Source: Clostridiales bacterium
Lineage (GTDB): Bacteria; Bacillota; Clostridia; Oscillospirales; Acutalibacteraceae
Direction of reading: 5' to 3'
NCBI GenBank assembly: GCA_021200075.1
Contig: JAJQGZ010000130.1
Location: 1-6,436 of the forward strand
DNA: 6,436 bases
Positions 1 to 6,030 of the stretch are shown here, one piece after another. The notes under the pieces were generated by a model. That model was not told the DNA's origin and searched no databases. It worked only from the letters and a program-made list of their open reading frames with translations. Position 1 is the first letter of the stretch; each line of letters starts with the position of its first letter. Position numbers and translations under genes: made by a program.

Positions 1-2
1 AT

Positions 3-54
3 TTAATGCATTTTTAACATAAAGCATACACAGATTTAATTGAATACAGATAAT
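3..54 (+). promoter_or_regulatory. Putative Pho-box-like repeats and -10 element upstream of the Na+/Pi symporter
   Basis: TTAA-type hexamers lie at 3-8 (TTAATG), 14-19 (TTAACA) and 36-41 (TTAATT), spaced 11 and 22 bp, so they fall on one 11-bp register; the missing slot at 25-30 (CATACA) fits poorly. A possible -10 (GATAAT) follows at 49-54. Bacillus PhoP recognises TT(A/C/T)A(C/T)A repeats at about 11-bp periodicity, roughly 20-60 bp upstream of the transcription start, and this arrangement would match if transcription began near 61. No good -35 is visible at 17 bp, as expected for an activator-dependent promoter. The DNA is very AT-rich, so chance TTAA hexamers are common; the gene context is what makes the reading plausible. 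Confidence 0.4.
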
Positions 55-77
55 ATAAAGTCAGTCAAAATATTTTT

Positions 78-105
78 TTAACCTAATCTTAATAAAAACT
101 TAATT
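78..105 (+). repeat. Three TTAAYN hexamers at exact 11-bp spacing
   Basis: TTAACC (78-83), TTAATA (89-94) and TTAATT (100-105) are separated by two 5-bp spacers. The period equals one helical turn, as in direct-repeat operators of OmpR/PhoB-family regulators. The block ends just before the GGAG Shine-Dalgarno sequence at 109-112 of the symporter gene. It may be a second set of regulator boxes downstream of the transcription start, or chance in AT-rich DNA. Confidence 0.35.
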
Positions 106-125
106 CACGGAGTTTAATATATTCT

Positions 126-1913
126 ATGACCATATTTAATATCTTATTCCTTGTCGGCGGACTTGCAATGTTCCTGTTCGGTATGAATCTTATGAGTTCA
201 AGCCTTGAAAAGATAAGCGGCGGCAAGCTTGAAAGTATACTTGAAAAAATGACTGATAGTCGCATAAAAGGCGTTATTCTCGGTTTGTTCGTAACCGCCG
301 TTATACAGTCTTCGGGCGCCGTTACGGTTATGGCTGTCGGATTTGTAAACAGCGGTATTATGGCTCTCAGGCAGGTAATCGGCATAATAATGGGTGTCAA
401 CATCGGCACAACCGTTACCGCCTGGCTTCTTTCTCTTACCGGGATTGAAAGCTCAAATGTTTTTATTAATTTGTTGAATCCAGCCTCTTTCGCCCCTATT
501 CTTGCAATTATCGGAGTTGTGCTGATTTTCTTTTGCAAAACGCAGAGGAAAAATACAGCCGGATATATTCTTTTTGGCTTTGCGCTTCTTCTTATGGGTA
601 TGACTCAAATGAGCGATTCAATGTCCGTCTTGGAGGATATGCCTGAGTTTACGAGCCTGATTGTGAAATTCTCTAATCCGGCTTTGGGTATACTTGCGGG
701 ATTTTTGCTCACCACGGTATTGCAAAGTTCGTCGGCTTCTGTCGGTATTTTGCAGGCGCTTTCAAGCACCGGTGCAATAACGGTATCCACGGCTTTTCCT
801 ATAATTCTCGGGCAGAATATCGGCTCGTGTATAACCGTGCTTATATCTTCGATCGGCGCAAATAAAAATGCTAAGAGAACAGCGCTGTTCCATTTGGTAT
901 TTAATGTAATCGGAGTTGTGCTTGCGCTCGGTTTGTTCTACGGGCTTAACGCCGTGCTTTCTTTCCCGTTCTTTGATTCCGTTGTCAGTCCGGCTTCAAT
1001 CGCTGTAATTCATTCCGTATTCAATATTTTCGCCACGGTTGTGCTGTTCCCGTTCGGCAATAAGCTTGAAAAACTTATGTATGTCTTTATCAAGGACGAT
1101 GAGCAAACCGTTTCTGAAACTCAAACTAAGAACACTAAGCAGGAAACTCCGTCGCTTCCCGATGAACGCTTCATTATTTCTCCGACCTACGCTCTCGATA
1201 AGGTAAAGGATAAGTGCGATGAAATGGCGCTTCTTGCCGAAACCAATGTTAAAATGAGCCTTGAATTTATAAAGGTTTACAGCAGAATTAAGGATGAAAA
1301 AATAAAATTGAACGAGAAAAAGCTCGATGCCTTTGAGGATGAGCTTGAAACATATCTTATCAAAATAAGCGCAATGGATTTTGCAACTGATGATTCAATG
1401 CGAATAAACAAATATTCCCACGCTGTCGGCAATTTCGAACGAATAGGCGACTATGCGGCGAATATCATCAAAACAAAGAGGAAGATGCACAAGGATAAAA
1501 TACATTTTTCCGAGGACGCAAACCGTGAGCTTGAGATTATGAGCAGAGCGGTTCGTGAAATTATGGAAAATTCCGTAAACGCTTTTATCAATGATGATCT
1601 TATGCTTGCGATGTCCGTTGAGCCGCTCGAGCAGGTGGTTGATAATCTCAAGGCACAGCTTCGTGAAAAGCACAGTAAGCGTATGGAAAACGGAGAATGT
1701 ACAATCGAGAATGGAATGTTATTCTTTGATATAATCAATTCATTTGAAAGGATAGCGGATCACTGCTCAAACCTTGCGGTATGTATTATCGAGCTTTCGC
1801 AGGGCAGCTATCAGACGCATAGCTATTTGAAAGGAATTAAAAATTCCGATAACAAAACATTTATGGAGCAGTTTGAAGCTTATCTTGAAAAATACAGTAT
1901 TAATACACGCTGA
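126..1913 (+). CDS. Na+/phosphate symporter (Na/Pi cotransporter II-like) with C-terminal PhoU domain
   Basis: The 595-aa product is an integral membrane protein of the Na/Pi cotransporter family (NptA/YjbB type), expected to take up or export phosphate using the sodium gradient. The hydrophobic half (residues 1-320) shows the two inverted Na/Pi repeats: QSSGAV at 61-66 with GVNIGTT at 90-96, then QSSSAS at 200-205 with GQNIGS at 229-234. The QSS motifs line the substrate site in this family. After a charged linker (about 322-350) comes a helical PhoU-like domain (about 352-580) with two metal-binding E-x3-D repeats, FERIGDYAANI (437-447) and FERIADHCSNL (540-550). Length and domain order are typical of Firmicute members. 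The ATG at 126 is the only reasonable start; GGAG at 109-112 lies 13 nt upstream, slightly far. The reading frame is intact, unlike the next two genes, which follow 45 bp downstream and probably share its transcript. Transport direction cannot be read from the sequence. Confidence 0.95.
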   Translation: MTIFNILFLVGGLAMFLFGMNLMSSSLEKISGGKLESILEKMTDSRIKGVILGLFVTAVIQSSGAVTVMAVGFVNSGIMALRQVIGIIMGVNIGTTVTAWLLSLTGIESSNVFINLLNPASFAPILAIIGVVLIFFCKTQRKNTAGYILFGFALLLMGMTQMSDSMSVLEDMPEFTSLIVKFSNPALGILAGFLLTTVLQSSSASVGILQALSSTGAITVSTAFPIILGQNIGSCITVLISSIGANKNAKRTALFHLVFNVIGVVLALGLFYGLNAVLSFPFFDSVVSPASIAVIHSVFNIFATVVLFPFGNKLEKLMYVFIKDDEQTVSETQTKNTKQETPSLPDERFIISPTYALDKVKDKCDEMALLAETNVKMSLEFIKVYSRIKDEKIKLNEKKLDAFEDELETYLIKISAMDFATDDSMRINKYSHAVGNFERIGDYAANIIKTKRKMHKDKIHFSEDANRELEIMSRAVREIMENSVNAFINDDLMLAMSVEPLEQVVDNLKAQLREKHSKRMENGECTIENGMLFFDIINSFERIADHCSNLAVCIIELSQGSYQTHSYLKGIKNSDNKTFMEQFEAYLEKYSINTR

Positions 1914-1958
1914 TAATCGGCGAGTATATTAATCTGATTATGTACGGGAGGCGTAAAT

Positions 1959-2640
1959 ATGGATACACAGCCGTTGATTTATATCGTTGAGGACGATGCT
2001 TCAATAAGGGAGTTGGAGGTTTATGCTCTCAAAAATTCCGGATTTGAAATTAAAGGCTTTTCCGGCGGAAAGGAATTTTTCTCCGAACTTGAAAAGAAAA
2101 TCCCCCGATTTGATTCTTCTTGATATAATGCTACCCGAGGAGGACGGTTATTCGGTTCTTTCAAGGATTAGGAATACTCCTCAGTATAGTGCAATTCCCG
2201 TTATTATGGTTACGGCAAAGACAAGCGAGATTGATGTCGTAAAAGGGCTTGACGCAGGAGCGGACGATTATATAACAAAGCCGTTCGGTGTTATGGAGCT
2301 GGTTTCAAGAACAAGGGCGGTGCTCAAAAGAACTGCCAAAAAGGAAAAGACCGTTCTTATTTACAAAAATATCGAGCTTGATGAAAACAAGCATACCGTG
2401 CTTGTGGATTCAAAAGAAATCGACCTTGCATATAAGGAATACGAGATATTAAAGCACCTTATCCGTAACAAGGGCATAGTCCTTACAAGGGACAGATTTA
2501 TGGAAATAGTATGGGGATATAATTTTGAGCAGGGCAACAGAACTGTCGACGTTCATATCCAGTCGCTGAGGAAAAAGCTCGGCTCGGCAGGTGAGCATAT
2601 CAAAATCATAAGAAATGTAGGCTATAAGGCCGGTGATTAA
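1959..2640 (+). pseudogene. OmpR/PhoB-family response regulator, frameshifted at a C5 run
   Basis: The gene encodes a two-component response regulator: receiver domain plus winged-helix DNA-binding domain. The ATG at 1959 is set by a strong GGGAGGCG Shine-Dalgarno sequence (1946-1953). The first frame gives a receiver N-terminus with the acidic pocket EDD (11-13) but stops at 2121-2123. Family similarity resumes one frame over at 2107 (DLILLDIMLP). Removing one C from the C5 run at 2102-2106 joins both parts into 226 aa, the usual family length, with phosphoacceptor D55, T85 and K107 of the receiver and a C-terminal effector domain ending with the typical VDVHIQSLRKKLG and RNVGYKAGD segments. 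Translation starting inside, at 2023, would lack the acidic pocket and is not a credible product. The position between an Na+/Pi symporter and a PhoR-like kinase suggests PhoB/PhoP function. The break is either a sequencing error, a real lesion, or much less likely a programmed +1 shift at CCC-CGA. Confidence 0.85.
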
Positions 2641-3962
2641 GTGATAAAAAAACACTGATTAAAATACTTGCTTTTGCAGTTGCGATTATCGCCGTTACAG
2701 CATTGATAGTTTCTGCCGTTTTTTATTCCTACAGCAATACTCTTGTAAAAGAAAAGCTCTGCTCGGCGGAATCTGTTGCCGAGGCTTCTCTTGAGGAGTA
2801 CGGCGATTTTTTTTTGTCTCAAATTACAGAGGACAATATGCGTATAACTCTTATTGATTCCGACGGCAATGTTCTTGCCGACAGTGTTGCCAACGCTTCA
2901 ACGGCGGAGAATCATTCCGACCGAGAGGAATTTAAGCAGGCAGTCGAAAACGGCGAAGCGTATATTACCCGATATTCCGATACGGAAAATGAGAATGTAT
3001 ATTATTATGCAAAGCTTCTTTCAGATTCCACGGTACTCAGAGTTTCAACCGAGGAGGTCGGGGTGATAGAATTTTTCGGCGATGCGCTTATATATGTTGC
3101 TCTTGCCATTGTATTTGTAGTCGCACTTTCGGCGATTGTCAGCGTCGCCGTAACACGCAGTATTGTCAAGCCGGTTGAGGAGCTTACGGATAATCTTGAC
3201 AATCTCGACGATATAAAAACATATGACGAGCTTCAACCGCTTGTCGATTCTCTGAAAGAGCAGAAAATCCGTCAAAAAGCGCTTAATCATCAAAAAAGCA
3301 GTTTACTGCAAATGTCTCGCACGAGCTTAAAACTCCGCTTACATCAATAGCGGGATATGCAGAGCTTATAGAGACCAGTATGGCAAAGCCGGAGGATGTA
3401 AAGCCGTTTGTTTCTGTTATCAGGAAACAGGCTTTGCGCCTTGTAAGTCTCAGCGAGGATATAATCAAGCTTTCCCAGATTGAGGAAAATGATACGCAGA
3501 AAATTGCGTTTTGAATCCGTGGACTTATATTCCGTTTGCCGTGAATGTGTCGAGGCTCTTTTTATCCCTGCTAAGAATAAAAGCGTTTTGGTTTTGCTTG
3601 AGGGCGAAAGCTGTTTTGTTAAGGGCAACGGCAGTCTCCTTGAGGAACTTGTATATAATCTTACCGATAACGCAATAAGGTATAATAAAGAAAACGGAAG
3701 CGTTCTCGTAAAGGTTTCAAAGGAAAATGACGCTGTCGTTTTAACCGTCAGCGATACGGGCATAGGTATTCCCGATAAGTACAAGGAGCGGATTTTTGAA
3801 CGCTTTTTCAGAGTTGATAAAAGCCGCAGCAAGGCGACCGGAGGCACCGGTCTCGCTCTTGCAATAGAAAAGCATATTGTCAATCAGCACGGTGCAGAGC
3901 TTGCAATTGACAGTGTTTTGGGCGAGGGAACAACAATAACCGTAACATTTATTAATAAATAA
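2641..3962 (+). pseudogene. PhoR-like sensor histidine kinase with three single-base frameshifts
   Basis: This is the cognate membrane sensor kinase of the preceding regulator. GTG at 2641 directly follows that gene's TAA, indicating translational coupling. Three single-base corrections restore 440 aa: add an A to the A7 run at 2646-2652, add an A to the A6 run at 3292-3297, and drop a T from the T4 run at 3509-3512. The corrected protein has TM1 (about 7-29), an extracytoplasmic PhoR-type sensor (about 30-147, with ASTAENHSDREEF), TM2 (about 148-172), a short HAMP-like linker, the H box with SHELKTP (H228, codon 3320-3322), N box LTDNAIRYN (N344 region), D box DTGIGIP (372-378), F box RIFERFFRVDK and G2 box GGTGLALAI. 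The G2 box usually reads GTGLGLAI, so Ala406 (GCT, 3855-3857) replaces a conserved Gly. As written, no frame joins sensor, H box and ATPase domain, so no functional kinase would be made. The signal is inferred from the neighbours, not shown. Confidence 0.85.
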
Positions 3963-3965
3963 TAA

Positions 3966-3987
3966 AAAATGTATTGAAAATGTATTG
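3966..3987 (+). repeat. Perfect 11-bp tandem direct repeat overlapping the -35 box
   Basis: AAAATGTATTG occurs twice head-to-tail (3966-3976 and 3977-3987) immediately after the kinase stop codon. A weaker third copy may start at 3988. The second copy overlaps the -35 box at 3985-3990. Direct repeats with an 11-bp period that abut a -35 box are typical operators of OmpR/PhoB-family activators. The sequence differs from the TTAA boxes at the left of the window, so the bound regulator is unknown. Confidence 0.5.
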
Positions 3988-4013
3988 AAAAATTTTGAGT
4001 TTTAGTATATTAT
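3985..4013 (+). promoter_or_regulatory. Sigma-A-type promoter for the 311-aa exported protein gene
   Basis: TTGAAA (3985-3990) and TATTAT (4008-4013) are separated by exactly 17 bp, each with one mismatch to consensus. Transcription would start near 4020, giving an untranslated leader of about 105 nt. This suggests the downstream gene is expressed separately from the phosphate operon. No terminator hairpin is seen between the kinase stop and this promoter, so read-through is possible. Confidence 0.6.
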
Positions 4014-4035
4014 ATATCTGTAGATTATATTTAGA

Positions 4036-4110
4036 CGGCGAAATATTCACTTTTTTGCCGATAAATTCTTTGGCTGGGGCAATCTGCACTCTTGTTAAAG
4101 ACACAGCCGG
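4036..4110 (+). promoter_or_regulatory. Leader RNA with two possible hairpins before the RBS
   Basis: CGGCGAAA (4036-4043) can pair with TTTTGCCG (4053-4060) around a 9-nt loop. TTGGCTG (4070-4076) can pair with CAGCCGG (4104-4110), using two G-U pairs, and ends directly before the AAAGGG ribosome binding site (4111-4116). The second stem could affect initiation. I do not recognise a known riboswitch consensus here. The stems are short and could be fortuitous. Confidence 0.25.
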
Positions 4111-4124
4111 AAAGGGTAGATTTT

Positions 4125-5060
4125 ATGAAAAGAAAATCCAAACTCACAATTTTTAACAGAATACTTGCCGTGATTCTTGTTGTGTGCATAGCGGCTACCG
4201 CTTATGTAATCAATAAGTACCCTGTAATTACCGAGGCTACGGAAGCTGAAAGCACCGACGCTTCTTTCTCTGAGGAAATCAATATTGACGAGCTTGTTGC
4301 AGGTACTTACGGCGGTGTGGAATTTAATACTATTGAGGATGTTGTAAATTATTATGTCGAGGCATATAATTATACAAAAACTCTTACCGCAGAATATACC
4401 GAAAACGGCGAAACTCAAACATATTACAAGCTTGTCGGCGAGGAAGAACTTAATGTCTCTAATGTTTTGGTAGAGGGTAAGTCTAATTCAATAGTTGATA
4501 ATCTTGTTCCCGGTATTGTAAGCGGATTGTTCTCCAGCGACGTTATCGGTCTTGTTCCGTCAGGTAACAGGAATCCCGATCTTGATACGAGAACCGGAAG
4601 CAATGATACCGAATTTGACTGCACCACCTCTGCTCTTACCGCAGATGATGTTGCGGCCGCAAATGTTGTTGATAACGGAGACGGTACAATAACCATTACT
4701 ATCCAGCCTAAAACAGTTGTTCTTTCAATGCCGGGCGAGGATGCACAGGGTAAATTTTTCAATTCCCTCGGCGACATCACCAGCGTTGTTGAAAGCATCA
4801 GTGTGCTTACTTTCTCAGAGGGCACTATTGATGAAAACTTTGTTGTTACATATTCGGGCGGTACAGGCTCGGCTACCATTGATACAAGCACTAAGGAGAT
4901 AACCTCCGCAGATTATGAAATGCTTGTTCATGTTGATGTTCAGCATGCATCAATTACCGTACTCAGGGATAAGAGTGCTTCGCTTGATATTACATATGCA
5001 AACCACTATCCGGCAAGCGATGAATATCTTGAGGAAACAAAGGGTATTACAAGAAACTGA
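4125..5060 (+). CDS. Exported or membrane-anchored protein of unknown function
   Basis: I do not recognise a named family. The 311-aa product starts at ATG 4125, chosen because AAAGGG lies 8 nt upstream and a typical export signal follows: a basic N-terminus (MKRKSK) and a hydrophobic stretch at about residues 7-27. VVCIAA is not a good lipobox, so an uncleaved anchor or ordinary signal peptide is more likely than a lipoprotein. The rest is acidic and rich in Thr, Ser, Val and Asp: a helical-looking segment early on (about 60-85), then alternating beta-prone stretches such as GDGTITITI. It contains no catalytic motif I can identify and no cell-wall sorting signal. The C-terminal half resembles, from general memory only, hypothetical proteins common in gut Clostridia. 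It has its own promoter and terminator, so it is probably monocistronic. The reading frame is intact, in contrast to both neighbours. Confidence 0.85.
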   Translation: MKRKSKLTIFNRILAVILVVCIAATAYVINKYPVITEATEAESTDASFSEEINIDELVAGTYGGVEFNTIEDVVNYYVEAYNYTKTLTAEYTENGETQTYYKLVGEEELNVSNVLVEGKSNSIVDNLVPGIVSGLFSSDVIGLVPSGNRNPDLDTRTGSNDTEFDCTTSALTADDVAAANVVDNGDGTITITIQPKTVVLSMPGEDAQGKFFNSLGDITSVVESISVLTFSEGTIDENFVVTYSGGTGSATIDTSTKEITSADYEMLVHVDVQHASITVLRDKSASLDITYANHYPASDEYLEETKGITRN

Positions 5061-5097
5061 TTATGTCTTGCTTTTGCTAAGATTCAGCATTTAATTA

Positions 5098-5130
5098 AAG
5101 GGACTGTTCCGTTTTTCGGAGCAGTCCTTT
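5098..5130 (+). terminator. Intrinsic terminator after the exported-protein gene
   Basis: A 14-bp stem (5098-5111 with 5117-5130, two G-U pairs) closes a TTTTT loop 37 bp past the stop codon. The stem ends in CCTTT rather than a long separate T tract, so termination strength is uncertain; the A-rich 5' flank may let it work in both directions. Confidence 0.7.
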
Positions 5131-5132
5131 AG

Positions 5133-5138
5133 TATAAT
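5133..5138 (+). promoter_or_regulatory. Possible -10 element upstream of ylmH
   Basis: TATAAT is a perfect -10 hexamer just after the terminator stem and about 30 bp before the first recognisable ylmH codons. No convincing -35 is present at 16-18 bp because that region is the terminator hairpin. The assignment is weak. Confidence 0.25.
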
Positions 5139-5164
5139 ATAATGGGAAATAATTAAGCTTATAA

Positions 5165-5874
5165 CGGAAAAAAAGATTTAACGAGCTATACACCAGAGCT
5201 TATGAACGCTGTCATATTGAATACAGCGATTTTTTAAATATGGAGGAGCAGAGCATTCTTGCTTCTCTTTTTTTCCCTGCGTTTCGTGGGGCGGATATGA
5301 GTCGACGGAAAGGGTTGTTGCCGCTTTCGGAGAGGGGACTCAAAAGGAAAAATTCCCAATATCGTGTTTTTGCGCCGCTCTGGTTTCGGCAAAATTTGCG
5401 GATTCTCTTACTCACCGTGACTTCCTCGGCGCCTTGATGAACCTCGGCATAAAGCGGGAAATGCTCGGCGATATTGTTATTGATGATAATTGCGGCTATA
5501 TTTTTTTGCCTTGATAAAATCGGGGATTATATAATTGATAATTTAAAAAAGGTAAAGCATACCTCCGTTTCGGTAAAACTCGCCGATTCTCTGCCTGAAA
5601 AGCTCGGCACTCCTCTGCCTGAAAAGGTGTATATTCTCGCTTCGCTTCGTCTCGATGTTGCGGTGAGTGCGGTTTATAACCTTTCAAGGAAGCAGACTTC
5701 ACAGCTTCTTGCAGGGGAAAGGATTTTTGTCAACAGCCGTCAGGTTTCAAACGCATCGTATATACTCAAGGACGGCGATACCGTTTCCGTTCGTGGGAGC
5801 GGGAGATTTGTTTTTCAGGTGTGGAGCATAGGACTAAAAAAGACAGACTTGCTGTTATGATAAGAAAATGCTAA
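5165..5874 (+). pseudogene. ylmH: YlmH-family S4-domain RNA-binding protein, multiply frameshifted
   Basis: Spliced across frames, the fragments match YlmH, an approximately 255-aa S4 protein linked in Bacillus to rescue of stalled 50S subunits (ribosome quality control). The N-terminal piece (5165 on, RAYERC and YSDFL) runs to the T7 run at 5268-5274; one extra T leads into the central domain (GGYESTERVVAAF, then RDFLGALMNLGIKRE). One T fewer in the T7 run at 5501-5507 leads into CLDKIGDYII and the S4 domain (about 5625-5820, with LASLRLDVAVSAVYNLSR and SVRGSGRFVF). A G missing near 5819-5822 restores the usual C-terminus (EHRTKKDRLAV) and the TAA at 5872-5874. No ATG, GTG or TTG lies in frame between the stop at 5162-5164 and 5240, so another error probably hides the start. 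As written, the longest credible piece is the isolated S4 part. The usual divIVA and other ylm neighbours are absent. Confidence 0.85.
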
Positions 5875-5912
5875 AGCTCTGTAAAACCAAAAAGCTTTGA
5901 TTTTACAGAGCT
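5875..5912. terminator. Bidirectional terminator between ylmH and merR
   Basis: AGCTCTGTAAAA (5875-5886) and TTTTACAGAGCT (5901-5912) form a perfect 12-bp stem with a 14-nt loop. T-rich tracts follow on both strands (GATTTTATTATT on +, TTTAGCATTTT on -). It starts one base after the ylmH TAA and lies 7 bp from the merR TAA, so it serves both convergent genes. Confidence 0.85.
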
Positions 5913-5919
5913 GATTTTA

Positions 5920-6030
5920 TTATTCCTTGTGGGCGTTTTCATAGGCGTTTCGTATATCCTCGGGCATATCATCGGGAGAGATATTCTTCAGCCTGTCCTC
6001 GTTGCCGTCCTTGATTGCCTGTTCGTAGTA
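5920..6030 (-). pseudogene. C-terminal tail of merR cut off by an in-frame TAG
   Basis: Reading on in the same frame past the amber codon at 6033-6031 gives 36 residues (YYEQAIKDGNEDR, then SPDDMPEDIRNAY) ending at tandem TAA codons (5922-5920, 5919-5917). This matches the conserved MerR-subfamily C-terminus, in which KC is followed by W and YYE. The full protein would be 146 aa including the interrupted Trp position. The preserved frame and family-like residues show that the stop is recent or an error. Confidence 0.75.

Noticed and set aside
89..538. A - strand 149-aa frame over the start of the symporter gene
   Set aside because: It is a mirror of the strongly coding + strand and shows no family features.
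2023..2640. A separate 205-aa response regulator starting at 2023
   Set aside because: Its first about 27 residues are out-of-frame translation of the receiver domain; the true start is 1959 with a strong Shine-Dalgarno sequence, and the acidic pocket lies in the other frame.
4030..4120. Cyclic-di-GMP (GEMM-type) riboswitch in the leader of the 311-aa gene
   Set aside because: Short stretches such as CTTTGGCTGGGG and CAGCCGG recall the family, but the conserved core and the order of helices do not fit.
4717..4902. A 61-aa frame inside the exported-protein gene
   Set aside because: It overlaps an intact, well-supported gene in another frame and has no start signal.
5240..5437. A 65-aa protein starting at ATG 5240
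   Set aside because: Only its first dozen residues are YlmH; the rest is out-of-frame reading beyond the T7 run, while the YlmH central domain is in the next frame.
2102..5507. Phase variation through homopolymer slippage as a regulatory device
   Set aside because: The runs are short (4-7 bases), occur at several places within one gene, and would need simultaneous correction to give a working kinase; this fits error or decay better than a switch.
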